DNA of 64,000 bases, taken from positions 686,701-750,700 of the forward strand of contig NW_004450303.1 of the NCBI RefSeq assembly GCF_000321225.1, in the 5' to 3' direction. Both the position numbers and the translations under genes were made by a program. This document shows positions 36,750-47,073 of this stretch, piece after piece. This DNA comes from Odobenus rosmarus divergens (lineage: Eukaryota; Chordata; Mammalia; Carnivora; Odobenidae). A model generated the notes under the pieces. It was not told where the DNA came from, searched no databases, and saw nothing but the letters and a program-made list of their open reading frames with translations. How positions within the stretch are numbered: the stretch's first letter is position 1; every line of letters begins with the position of its first letter.

Positions 36750-37965
36750 TCTGATCACTCTCTCCCTCTTTGAGACAGTCTCTTCATTTGACTCCCACAG
36801 TTTTCCACAAACCACACTGACTACTACCTCTCAAGGTCTTTTGCTGGTTTCTCTTCATCTCTCTAAGCTTTTATTGTTGGAGCACTTTTGATTGTTCCAT
36901 TATCTACCTGCAGTGTCTTGATAATCTCATAACATTTATGGCTTTAAGTACTCTAAGGCTTCTAGAGTTATATCCTCAACTTAGATTCCACATCTCTCTA
37001 CCCCTGTCAATTCCAGAGTCTTATAACCAAACACTTATTCAACATTTCTACCATTAGCTATGCCATCTCAGTAAGTCCAGTCAAACACCTGATCTTCTCC
37101 ATCAAGCCTGTTTCTCCCATTGTCTTCCTATCTTAGTAAAAGACAAATCCAGGCTTGCAAGAGCGTGGACAAAAACTTGGAATATCTTGGGCTCTCTCTT
37201 TCTCTCACACACCCCATATTCGTTCCAGCCACTATTCAGTGCAGTTTTATAGTGAGATTTTTTTCAAGTCTATTTTTCTTCATCTCCACTGCTATCACCC
37301 TGAGAGAGACAACATCTCCTTTGGATTAACACAACTTCTTTCCTATCTATCCTGTAATCTATTTTCAACACAGCAGCCAGGATAATCTTATTAAAAAGTA
37401 ACTCAGATTGTGTTAATCTCTACTCACATCCTTTTAATGGCTTCCCATCTCACTCAGACTAAAAGTCAGATTTCTCCTATAGATTTAAATCTCTGTCTAC
37501 ACTAGATTATAATATCTGACCTGGCTCCCCACCTCATTCCTCACCCCACCCCCCATCTCCTCCTTCACTGCCCTTTGTTCCAGGAGCACTTTCTTTGCTG
37601 TTCTCTCTCATCCCGGATAAACCCACCAAAGAGTCTTCTGCTTGCTGCTTCCCCTACTTGGAATTCCATTTTCTTGGAATCCAAGTTCACTTCCTTGCTT
37701 CCTTCAGATATTTGTTTCAACTCAGTGAGGACTTTCTGTAATGCTTTATTTGAAATTATACCACTTCCCCTCCTGGCATGCCCTATTCTTCTTCCCTAAC
37801 TTATTTTTCTCCACATCTTAATTTTTAAACATGACTTGTTCTAATTCGTAATCTACACTTAACTTGTTTCTGTAGTTAAATGTCTGAAGGCTGTCCGGAG
37901 TTGTGCACTATTGTGTCTCCAGTGCCTGGGCTGTTATTAAAGTATTAGTAAATGTCTGTTAATTA
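36750..37965 (+). repeat. L2 LINE, long 3' portion
   Basis: TTTTAATGGCTTCCCATCTC, ACTCAGACTAAAAGTCAGAT, TGACCTGGCTCCCCACCTCA, CCTCCTTCACTGCCC and TGTGTCTCCAGTGCCTGGGC follow L2 order over about 1.2 kb. The ORFs inside are by-products. Confidence 0.75.
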
Positions 37966-38679
37966 ATATGAGTATATCTCAAATTAAAATAAGAAGTTTA
38001 TATTTTTTAAATTTATTTCGTGTCCATAAGTATTGTCAGAAAAAATTTTAATATTCAATACCTAATGTGTGTCTGACATCTTTATTTTCTCTTTCTCAAA
38101 AAAAAAAAAAAAAGTGGAACATGCCATGTGCCATTCAGTGGCTTCTTAAGCATGTTTTACTGGCTTCACTTACATTAATTGTATCTTTTAAAAAATATTT
38201 ACATTTTTGATATTTTGTATTGCATTCAAATTTAAAATTAATTTTATTGCCACTTGATTTCATCATTCAAACAATATTTAGACTTTTCCCTGAAATAAAT
38301 GGATGTACTTTATTTGTTCACCACAAATATTTTACAGGCATAATATGGGTAATACTCTTTGTAAAAGGCTGTATATGATAAAATAAAGGTCAAGGCTAAG
38401 CTTGAAATCTAATATGTGATCTATATATAATTATAATCATGCAAACTAAAAATATATGTATGTATTATATAAAATATCAAGGAATAGTTTATTATGTAAT
38501 ATTACCTTCAGCATAACCTTCATTTTTACACTCCTAACAAAAAAAATAGAAAGGAAAAAAAAGAAAAAGAACAAAAAAGCTTCAAGGTTATAAAACTGGA
38601 CCATCATCTCCCCCAAATTCAACTCTTTTGCTTAGCTTCTTAAACTTCTCACAAAGGTAAAAATGAAATAAAAGATATA

Positions 38680-38740
38680 TATATCTATATCTATATACAT
38701 ATATATAGATATAGATATAGATATATATAGAGAGAGAATT
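38680..38740. repeat. TA/GATA-type compound microsatellite
   Basis: TATATCTATATCTATATACA followed by AGATATAGATATAGATATAT, nearly self-complementary, then (GA)n. Confidence 0.93.
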
Positions 38741-38774
38741 AACATTTTTGTCAGAAAAATTTTTAGGAAATACA

Positions 38775-39015
38775 ATGCAGTGATTAAGATTGTGGAATCT
38801 GGAGCAAAATGCCTGGGTTTAAATTCCTGCCCTAGCACTTACTACACTTATTTGACCAAGATGCTTACCATTTCCTTGCCATAGTTTTCTAAGCTATTAA
38901 ATGGGGATAGTAATAGAACCTACATAATAAGATTATTTATAAAATTAAATGACTTATGCCTAAGAAATGCTTATATAAATTCCTGGCATGTAGTAAGTGC
39001 TAAAGAATGATAGCT
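38775..39015 (+). repeat. MIR SINE
   Basis: GATTGTGGAATCTGGAGCAA, CCTGGGTTTAAATTCCTGCC, TTAAATGGGGATAGTAATAG and GCATGTAGTAAGTGCTAAAG in MIR order; well preserved. Confidence 0.85.
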
Positions 39016-39152
39016 AAATACATAGGGAAAGAAAAATATATTCAATATATTTATATTTATATATTTATATTCAAATCAAGGTATATTCTACTGGTAAAAG
39101 AAAAAAAAACATATTGAGAGGTAAATTTGACTATTAAGAGTTTAAACACCAG

Positions 39153-39346
39153 GGGCACCTGGGTGGCTCAGTCATTAAGCGTCTGCTTTTGGCTCAGATC
39201 ATGATCCCAGGGTCCTGGGATCGAACTCCACATCGGGCTCCTTGCTCCGCAGGAAGTCTGCTTCTCCCTCTCCCACTCCCCCTGCTTGTGTTCCCTCTCT
39301 CACTGTGTCTCTCTCTGTCAAATAAATAAATAAAATCTTTAAAAAA
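39153..39346 (+). mobile_element. CAN-SINE, complete, with target-site duplications
   Basis: GGGGCACCTGGGTGGCTCAG head with GTCATTAAGCGTCTGC. A perfect 17-bp duplication AAGAGTTTAAACACCAG is at 39136-39152 and 39347-39363. Confidence 0.96.
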
Positions 39347-39429
39347 AAGAGTTTAAACACCAGAAAGTGAAGATTTTGTCTAGTTAGAAAATATTTAGGC
39401 CAAGAAGAAACAACCTTTTTTTTTTTCTT

Positions 39430-39600
39430 TTAGCATTTGTCACTTTTTAATTTGCACCACATTTAACTGCAAACACCTTGAATTCCCTTGTGGTGCTGAA
39501 AATTCTGCAAGAATGTTCATCTTTGTATCCTCTGCCCAACAGCACTTGCATATATATAGAAATTGACTCAGGGCTCTTTTGGTGAAGAATTTCAACAATG
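39430..39600 (+). repeat. L2 LINE 3'-end fragment
   Basis: CTGCAAACACCTTGAATTCC then ATCTTTGTATCCTCTGCCCA resemble the L2 terminal region. Confidence 0.5.
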
Positions 39601-39954
39601 ATAGAGATTGAGTATTATCCCATTTTGATATTTAAGTTGGCTCTTATTTCCTTCTATTGTGTAGTGGAAAACATTGAAATTCCAGAGAAAAAAAATGAAG
39701 AAGTTTCTTATAAAATATGTCTTAATTCCACAAGCATGAATTGTATAATTTAAATATACTTTCACTAAAATTGCTATTTAATACATTCCCGATTTTCACT
39801 GTAGACTCATTTTTCTTTAAAAACTGAGATAACTTAGATAAAGTTACACTAATAACAAAATATCCTAGTAGTTTATTCAGAGTGGAAACTTTCAAGATTT
39901 TTCATATTCCAGACATCATCATTGGATAAAAGAAGATTGGAATATGCCTCCATT

Positions 39955-40145
39955 GTTTTTTTAAAGATTTTATTTATTTATTTGAGAGAGAGAGAATGAG
40001 AGAGAGCATGAGGGGGGTAAGGTCAGAGGGAGAAATAGACTCCCCGCTGAGCAGGGAGCCTGATGCGGGACTCCATCCCGGGACTCCAGGATCAAGACCT
40101 GAGCCGAAGGCAGACGCTTAACAGACTGAGCCATCCAGGTGCTCC
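39955..40145 (-). mobile_element. CAN-SINE, antisense, with target-site duplications
   Basis: AAAGATTTTATTTATTTATT at left, GAGCCATCCAGGTGCTCC at right. The 12-mers TATGCCTCCATT (39943-39954) and TATACCTCCATT (40146-40157) differ at one base. Confidence 0.94.
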
Positions 40146-40344
40146 TATACCTCCATTTCTAGACACATTATCTTTATGCTCTAGTGTCTCTTCCTTCTGA
40201 TAAAACCTTGGAAAAAACTCATGTCAGTGAAAATAAACCCCACCATATTAAGATCCAAGGTGAACGTTCTCTTTCCAATTTGAATATAAATATATAAATA
40301 TAAATCATGTCACAGTCTTTTAAATAAGATAATAAACTTATTTT

Positions 40345-40610
40345 TCCAGTTTTGTTGAGAATTGACATGCATCACTGTTTAAGGTGTACAGCATGATGGT
40401 TTGACTTATACATATATTATGAAAGGATTACAATAGGGTTAGTTAATATTCATCTTCTCACATAGATACAGTAAAAGAAAATAAAAAAACTTCTCCTTGT
40501 GATGAGAACCCTTAGGATCTAGTCTTTTAACAACTCTCCTATATATCACACAGCAATGTTAACTTTAGTCATCGTGGTATACATGACATCCCTAGTATTT
40601 ATAACTGGAA
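40345..40610 (-). mobile_element. Old L1 3'-end fragment
   Basis: TTCCAGTTTTGTTGAGAATT, TTTAAGGTGTACAGCATGAT and TGTTAACTTTAGTCATCGTG: antisense 3' end of an old L1, same class as 24908-25255. Confidence 0.7.
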
Positions 40611-40633
40611 AGTGAAGTAATAAGCCTATTTTT

Positions 40634-40834
40634 TTATAAATATTGATTTATTTATTTGAGAGAGAGAGAGATTGAATCATGGGGGGGGTTCAGAGAGAGA
40701 GACAGAGGGGGAAGGAGGGAAGCAGACTCTCAGCTGAGCATGGAGCCCACTGCAGGGCGATCTCATGACCCTGATATCATGACCTGAGCCAAAATCAAGA
40801 ATTAGACTCAACCGACTGAGCCACCCAGTGCCCC
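40634..40834 (-). mobile_element. CAN-SINE, antisense, with target-site duplications
   Basis: TTGATTTATTTATTTGAGAG at left, GAGCCACCCAGTGCCCC at right. A perfect 17-bp duplication GTAATAAGCCTATTTTT is at 40617-40633 and 40835-40851. Confidence 0.95.
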
Positions 40835-41004
40835 GTAATAAGCCTATTTTTAAACTAAAAGTTAATTCACTGTCTTTATAGAAATTGAAAAATTTGCATC
40901 AATCCAACCTATGAACACCTTTCCCCATTACACTTCATCATCCACTGTCTAATCTGGTTAGGCCTTCCTTAGGAATTCCTACCTATGTGCCTTTGAATCT
41001 CTAT

Positions 41005-41510
41005 AGTGGGTTAAAGATGGCCATAATACTCTTCATCAAATCTCTCACTGAGATGTCAGTTTGAACCCCATACTTTCACCACCACCCCCTCCAGAGAATC
41101 TGGGCTGGTCCTGTGACTATTGCAAAAGTGAGGTGGCGCCAATTCTGGGCCTTTAAGAAGACTCAGCAGTTTTTGTTTTCTCCCTCTTGGAACACAGATT
41201 CTTGGGATGTTCCCTTTCGGATCTTGGCTACCAGGTTGTGAGAAGCTCAGGCTATGTGGAGGGGCCATATAGAGAATTGAGAGGCTCCAACTAACTGCCC
41301 CAGATGATCTTCCAGCTGACGGTACCAACTGTTACCATGTGAGGGAGCCATCCTGGCCCAGCAAGATCTAAGCCCCAAGACCCAGCCTTTATCACTCCAA
41401 GCAGAACTGCCTAGCTGAGACCATTCAAATGCAAAGAATCAGGAGAGATAGTGAGATAGTTGTTTTAAGTTATCAAATTTTGGAGTAGAGCTATAACTAG
41501 AGCAATATCC
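41005..41510 (+). repeat. Degenerate LTR-like mammalian repeat
   Basis: CTGGTCCTGTGACTATTGCA, TTAAGAAGACTCAGCAGTTT, CCAGGTTGTGAGAAGCTCAG, GTGGAGGGGCCATATAGAG and GTTGTTTTAAGTTATCAAAT follow an ERVL/MaLR-type LTR pattern I recall; name uncertain. The 90-residue antisense ORF here is a by-product. Confidence 0.5.
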
Positions 41511-41514
41511 TGCT

Positions 41515-41660
41515 TCTTTCCAATTTATTCCAATTGCCTTTATATTACTTTTTCAACTAGACTGTAAATTATTCATGGTCACAGATATTGCTCTATTTGC
41601 TTCCCATGTGTCCTTGTAGCTATTAACACATTGCTAGACACATGGGACTCTGATTACCTG
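41515..41660 (+). repeat. L2 LINE 3'-end fragment
   Basis: CTAGACTGTAAATTATTCAT then AACACATTGCTAGACACATG in L2-like order. Confidence 0.45.
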
Positions 41661-42883
41661 AGGTTCCCAGCTGAATCATAAATAACAAAATGGAGAAGCA
41701 AACAGAGGTAAAAAGGGGCTTTGGGATATAAAACAAATTTTTAAAGACAGGATTTTTATTAAATCAATATTAATAACTAATGTAAAAAGAATGTGTCTTT
41801 CCATTTAATCTGTATTATCTGAACAAAGGAATTAACTGTCATTTTATGTGTTTTTGTTTGTTTGTAAACTGAACTTAACATATTAAGTTTAGTTAGAAGC
41901 ATTGTCATCTATTGGAAATTTATATATGGAATTGTAAAAGAAGACCAGATTGAGTGGAAATTATGATCTGATTCAAATAAATAAAGAGATAAATAAGTAA
42001 ATGGAGGAAAAAAGCAAAAGTGATTGTTTGGAGCTACACAGTAAAAGGGGTGAACATAATAATTTTCTCCCTCTAGTTTCTACCATATATTCTGCATGTA
42101 CTTGATGTGGGAAGTAACAGTTATTATACCCAGTCACTGAAACTAACAGTGTTCTGGGAATGGGTACTGTTTGCAAGACCATTTAGTAATGTAAGGATAA
42201 TGAAGCATAATTCATGTCCGAATCCTGGATTCAGCAAACAGAATGACAATATGACAGTATGTCTATTTGTGATCCAGGGCTTTTTTTCGGTGGGGGGGAC
42301 GGTATGAAGAAACCATTATTTAAAATGTGAAGGATTTTTAATTTTTTTAATTCTAAGTTTACTTTTGAGTGCTTTTATTTCTTAATTGTTAATAACATCT
42401 ATAAGGCAGAAAATGTCTAATATACTTAAATAATGCCCCCAAACCTTTCCTTGAGGACCAAGCCTCCCAGCAAAATCTCTCCATGCTGTTTCTTCTCAGA
42501 ATTCATATTCCTATGTTTCAGAACTGCACTTGCTGAGAGAGAAAAAGATTAGAAAATAATGCAGAATACAAAAGGCAGTGTGTGTGTGTGTGTGTGTGTG
42601 TAAGGGTGGAGGAATTAAGCCTCTTGCTCTCTGGATTTGTGAAAAATTGAAGGGTAATTGGTCTTTACATAAAGGACATATTTAAAAACACTTATGAAAC
42701 GTGTTTATATACTTTTTTGAAATGCAAGTGATTCACAAAGACAAATACTGCAGCACAAAGCTTTATTCATGCAGCCATACAGCCAACATATATTGTTCAA
42801 ATACATTTTAAAATCATAATGTGAGGAGTTGAAGGCATAATAACTCTTTAACACTCACATCTGTGTCTTTCTCAAGTGAGCCA
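41661..42883. other. Upstream flank of the GALNTL6 CpG island
   Basis: No repeat or gene recognised apart from a (GT)n tract at 42578-42601 and a short G-run at 42290-42298. Confidence 0.45.
42578..42601. repeat. (GT)n microsatellite
   Basis: About 12 GT units, 0.6 kb upstream of the CpG island. Confidence 0.95.
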
Positions 42884-42990
42884 TGGATAGAGAGAGTAGA
42901 AGTGGGTGGCAGAGGGAGGGGGAGGAGAACAGGGAGCGAGCGAGCAGAGAGATGAAGAAGAGAGGAAGGAAAGAAGGGAGAGGGAAAATA
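42884..42990 (+). other. Polypurine (GA-rich) tract upstream of the CpG island
   Basis: About 105 bases of almost uninterrupted G/A on the + strand, with GGGAGCGAGCGAGCAGAGAG-type and GGAAGGAAAG motifs, ending about 200 bases before CpG density rises. Such tracts can form triplex DNA and are often nucleosome-poor. Function is inference. Confidence 0.55.
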
Positions 42991-43199
42991 CCAAAATACC
43001 GTTCTGGGGCCCACAGTCTCATCTATCCCAAGTATGTGGGCATCATATCTAGCCTGTAACAAAGAGATGGCCATGGCGCTTCTTTTTGGTTCTAGACAGG
43101 GCTGATACAAGGGGGCACTGCATGCATGTCTGTCGCCTCATTTAAGTCACCATTCCTTCAGGAGTTATGAGCTCTGGATCCCAAGAGTACCCAATGCAC

Positions 43200-44650
43200 G
43201 TTGCTAGGCACGCAGGTCTCTTGGAGAGGCTGCCCAGGTTCGTGCGTGTGCGCTCAGGGGCGTTGGTGCATCTATATGTCAGGGAGAGGGAGGAGTCCCT
43301 TCTGCCAGAGATAAATCTCGATCCCCACATTTTCTGGGTATCATGGGAGGCGTGTACGAGGTCGGAGGGACAGGTAGCCTTTGCAGTGAAAGAGCGCGGA
43401 GTGCGGACAAGCAGGGCGGGGGAGGAGGCGGCGACACTGCCAAATCTTAACCGGGCCCCGGGTGTTTGCAGACCCAAGTATAGCGCTCTGGGTCTCCGCG
43501 GGAGTCGCTCCAGAAGCTGCTGCCTGAGAACCCCGAGCTTCAGCCCTGCCTCGCTTCGGGATCCTCTTCCTCCTCCCCCACCACGTACCTGGCTGAGCGG
43601 CGGGACCCGTGCCCGGGAAGCCCCTCTCGGCGGGACCGGCCCAGCCTCGGTTCTCCTCGGTCTCCCTCGGCCGCCGCCGCGTCCGGGCTCGCTGCGCTCC
43701 CGCCGGCACCATGGAGGAATCGGGGTGAACCCGCGAGCGCCGGCGACTTTTTCTCTGGAGTCTCTGGCCTGGCGCCTTTTGGGTGAGATGAGTGGGGGAG
43801 TGGGTATCTATGCCGGTCTGAGGTTGTCCCGAGAAGCCCTGACCGAGAAAGAGAGGCTCGGCGGAGGCTGGCAGCTGCAAGTCCACGTCCTGCAGCGTCT
43901 TCACCCTCCCCTTCTTCTTCGCATCGGGGTTTGTTTATACAGGGTCTGGAAGCTGGGAGGAACTGCCCACCCCCTCCAGGCGGCCCGCCCTCCCCTCCCG
44001 GGCTCGGGCTCCCGCACGTGGTCGGCACCAGCAGCCTCTCGGCGGAAGGCAGACGACAGCGAGCGAGGAGCGGGCGACCGGGAGCTAGCGCGGCGCAGCT
44101 TCGCCTACTGCTCGCCCTCCCCGGCGCCCTCGCCCCTGCCCAGCCCAGCGCAGACTCGGCTTCGCCTCCCTCCATCCCCTTCGCGGGAGGCGAGGTTGAA
44201 CACACCGCCCTTCAGGTGCTCGTGATGTTTCTCTGGGTTCGCTCAATTGCGGGAAAAGAATGGTAACATGAACAGCGGAGCGTGAGAGCGTCACGGGGGA
44301 AGGGGAAGAGATTGATGGACAGAGCGCTTACTTCGCGGAAGATCACGTTCCGAGGGCTGAGCGAGGCGAAACGGCGCGGCGCCTCCACTTCCTGGCTGGA
44401 CTCCGCTGACATCTGTAGCCTCCCTTCCAGCAGGTTCCCAGCTCGCGAGTCGCTGCCTGCGGAGGAGAGTTTAGACAGCGCGTGAGCATCCAGGAGTTTG
44501 TGGACCTCCATCCAAATAGGACTTGTGCTCCGGTGCCCGTGTCCCTGGATCCGTGTGGAGCCCGCCAGCACGCTGGCTTCAGAGGGAGTTGAACTTGAGT
44601 TCAGGTGGGTTATCCCAGGGGGAGCACAGGAGGAGACAGACGTTCAGGGA
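43200..44650 (+). promoter_or_regulatory. GALNTL6: CpG island, probable GALNTL6 promoter and non-coding first exon
   Basis: This is the only strongly GC-rich, CpG-dense stretch in an otherwise AT-rich window, densest at about 43430-44450. It lies 0.5-2 kb upstream of the GALNTL6 start codon on the same strand. It contains GC-box (Sp1/KLF-type) motifs at 43414-43421 (GGGCGGGG) and 43984-43990 (CCCGCCC), and a CACGTG E-box at 44015-44020. No TATA box is evident. Possible exon 1 donors are GG|GTGAGA at 43783 and CAG|GTGGGT at 44604; I cannot choose between them. The long ORFs on both strands here are a composition effect (few A/T-rich stop codons) and show no recognisable domain. Confidence 0.8.
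44015..44020. promoter_or_regulatory. CACGTG E-box in CpG island
   Basis: Palindromic canonical E-box (USF/MYC/bHLH type) in CCCGCACGTGGTCGG. A six-base match alone is weak, but it sits in the CpG island near GC boxes. Confidence 0.35.
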
Positions 44651-45000
44651 AGACGAGGAAGGTGATGTTCCAATGTCAAAAGCGGACGCTTTTCTTCCTG
44701 ACACTTGCTGGGGCTGAGCCGCTTCCTCCCACGCAGTTCCCCCTACTGACCCGCTCCTCCCCAACCCAACCCTCCCCCACTAAGGGGGGAAAACACCACC
44801 ACTGCTGTGTTTTTACGTATCTAGCATGCTATAGACTTTCATAACTTAAGATTATGTGTCAAATGACCATATTTACTCCATTGCTTTATATTAAGAGAGG
44901 CTTAATGATTTCCTCAGTCAAGTCATTTACTTCTAAGCCAATAGATAATGCCTTCGTCATAGTTTTCTGGGGGGAAAGTAACTGTGCGTTTGTTCTGCAG

Positions 45001-45172
45001 ATGCCCAACTCCCTCTGAATCCTGCAGATTGGTGCTCAGCACGCAACAAAAGTTTTTAGCTTCTGCTCAGTTTCTGGTGCTTCGCAGGGGAGAGGAAAGG
45101 ACTTTGGCATTAAACACAAGAAGCAGTCAGGGAGCCATCTCCTTTAACTTTTCTTCTCTGTTATCATTTGCA
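45001..45172 (+). other. GALNTL6: Probable 5' UTR part of GALNTL6 exon 2
   Basis: A plausible splice acceptor ends at 45000: a T-rich stretch, TTCTGCAG, and a possible branch point AGTAACT about 20 bases upstream. If used, the exon is 45001-45310 (310 bases) with a 172-base leader. A five-codon upstream ORF (ATG CCC AAC TCC CTC TGA, 45001-45018) would start on the first base of the exon. Weaker alternative acceptors are CAG at 45027-45029 and 45085-45087. The leader could instead be continuous with the CpG island if there is no upstream intron. Transcript data are needed to decide. Confidence 0.5.
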
Positions 45173-45310
45173 ATGAAGAGGAAACAGAAGAGATTTCTGC
45201 AGATGACTTTGTTATTCATGGTGGCTTTAATTTTCCTGCCCAATATTGGTCTCTGGTCTCTGTACAAGGATAAGCACTTGGTGAAATCTACAGAACCCGG
45301 GGAGCAGCAG
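45173..45310 (+). CDS. GALNTL6: GALNTL6 first coding exon (polypeptide N-acetylgalactosaminyltransferase-like 6), partial
   Basis: This exon encodes 46 residues beginning [10 protein letters not shown] and ending EPGEQQ. The family is Golgi type II membrane enzymes that transfer GalNAc to Ser/Thr of mucin-type proteins. GALNTL6 groups by sequence with GALNT7 and GALNT10, and its own activity is poorly characterised. Visible here are a short basic cytosolic tail (residues 1-7, five Lys/Arg), a hydrophobic signal-anchor (about 8-31) and the start of the lumenal stem. The GT-A catalytic domain and ricin-type lectin domain lie on later exons outside the window. The ATG has G at -3 (moderate Kozak). 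The exon ends in phase 0 at CAG|GTAAGT (GT at 45311), a full donor consensus; reading on gives intron sequence and then a stop. The N-terminus fits my recollection of GALNTL6; GALNT10 is the nearest alternative, but its tail and stem differ. The call rests on 46 residues. Confidence 0.87.
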
Positions 45311-45316
45311 GTAAGT
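45311..45316 (+). other. GALNTL6: 5' splice donor of the GALNTL6 intron
   Basis: CAG|GTAAGT matches the full metazoan donor consensus exactly where the known protein sequence stops matching. The intron runs to the end of the window, consistent with the very long introns of this gene in mammals. Confidence 0.88.
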
Positions 45317-46709
45317 GCCATCCGGAGAAAGCTCACAGGATTGGTAAGAATGCAACTCGCGGGGACACAAGGAAGCAAGTGTGGTAGCCTTGGGTTTTCT
45401 CCCAAGTATTTGCAGGGCACGTATTACAAGACTCGAGACTTTGGGGTTTAAGAAAGTCCTTGTTTTGAGATCTCAACTAATGACATGGGTGAAATGTAAA
45501 ACAAACTAGAAGAGAAGGATAAGGGAGGTCAAGAGGAAGAGAAGACAATCTCTCTCAGTTGGTCTTTAGGTTGATTTTGACTTGAGGTGTGTGAAAGGTA
45601 ACTGCTAATGCGTGGGATATGGAAGTGGGTTTGCTGCAAGTTTAGTCACGGGGATTTGTTTTTGCTTTTCATCCGGTTTGGGTATCTACATTAAAGTGAA
45701 CTGGGCCAATTAAATCATTAAACTTGTGAAGTAGTTCTCAAAAAACAAGCCACAGCTTTCTATATTTTTGCTTGTAATTTTTGCTTAGCAACAGCTTTTT
45801 ACTCTGTGGAAACTTAAAGTCTCTGTTTTTTTCTCTCCTGTTGCTAGGGTGGTGTGGTGGGGTATACAGGCAGGCAGAGTTATCAAGGATGTCTGTTCAG
45901 TTTCACAATCTGGCGATAATAGTTTGTTGCTAAAAGATTTCCTTCATATTTGAAACACTGCGTAGTGTGGTATGTTTTGTTTTCACGTATACGCAGTCTG
46001 TTAGTGTGTGCAACACTCATGACCTAACATAGATCAAAATAACTCTTTCTTAGTAATAATGCCAAAAGTCCTTCACGAAGTGTTGATGAGAAGTAATATT
46101 GTTGAATTTCTTGTTTATCAATACGTAAGACAGCTTCTGCAATTAAACTTTTAACAATAGAATGCAGTCTTCTTTGTGATATTGATGTAACACTTATTTT
46201 TTAACTAGTCCTGTGCATCACCTCAGAATATTAATATTCTTAATTTCAAGGGTCATCACCCATGTACACCGTGTACCTTCCACACATGTTATGTGTTAAA
46301 TAAAAGTCCACTTGTGGACAACAGGAATATATATCAAAGGTAATTAAATATTTGTTCTTATACTTAACAGAGTTTAATCTCTTTATACAGTGAGTGGTAT
46401 ACATGTGAAATACATGGAGGTAATCTGCTTTTTCATTTTGAGAAGTGATGGTTACCAGTCTGTAAACTTGAAAGATAACTAGTCGCTTATGGATTTTTGG
46501 TGGATTGGAATTTTGAGGAAAAATGTTGACATGTTTTTATTTAGTTGTTGATCTCTGCCATCCTTTCTAATAGGGATATAACTTTGATTTGAAGTATATT
46601 GTTTTGTCATTCCAGGGAAAAAAAGGAAGATGGGCACTGTGAATGTGAAACTTTTTTTTCCTATTTAGATCACTCATTTCTCCATCCTTGTTAAGAAACA
46701 AAATTTTGT

Positions 46710-46736
46710 TAACATTAGTAGTTAATACTAATGTTA
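46710..46736. repeat. Perfect inverted repeat, 11-bp arms
   Basis: TAACATTAGTA (46710-46720) is followed by GTTAA and then its exact reverse complement TACTAATGTTA (46726-46736). It lies 1.4 kb into the intron, with no repeat family recognised. Confidence 0.85.
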
Positions 46737-47043
46737 TTATGTAAAATTTCTATTTCAAAATAGTTAAATTAACAAAAGCAAAATGACTTTTCCTTGAGTT
46801 TTGTTAATTCAGTTAACCATAACCATCTGAAGTATTTGTTGTATAGCTAACATAGAACACTAATTAATCTTATTAATGAGATTTTTACAACTTTCACACT
46901 GGCTCTTATTGATTTTGACTCTTAATGAGAATTTGTTTGTATAATGGCATTAAAAATTGAAATATGGCTGATCAACTCTCTGACTTACTGTAATCTCCAA
47001 AAGAGTTTCCTTGTTCTGGTTCTTTTGTAGTAACAATGATACT

Positions 47044-47073
47044 TAATATTAGGTAATAAATTACCTAATATTA
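47044..47073. repeat. Near-perfect 30-bp palindrome, 14-bp arms
   Basis: TAATATTAGGTAAT (47044-47057), spacer AA, then its exact reverse complement ATTACCTAATATTA (47060-47073). AATATTAGGT also recurs directly at 45-54 and 67-76 (last two digits). It lies 1.7 kb into the intron and is not part of a recognised transposon terminal repeat. Confidence 0.9.

Noticed and set aside
43341..44205. 187- and 221-codon antisense frames in the CpG island
   Set aside because: Same composition effect. No domain, no supporting splice sites, mutually overlapping with the sense frame.
43167..44225. 352-codon + strand open frame in the CpG island
   Set aside because: High GC removes stop codons. The product is low-complexity Pro/Arg/Ser/Leu with no domain, and two long antisense frames overlap it. 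It lies where promoter and 5' UTR are expected.
44984..45172. N-terminal extension of the GALNTL6 frame upstream of 45173
   Set aside because: The frame is open but has no in-frame ATG after 44984 (it starts at GTG). The 45173 ATG matches the known family start, with basic tail and anchor directly after it.
45160..45179. Splice acceptor ending at the AG inside ATGAAG
   Set aside because: A good pyrimidine tract precedes it, but using it would remove the start codon and basic tail of the known protein.
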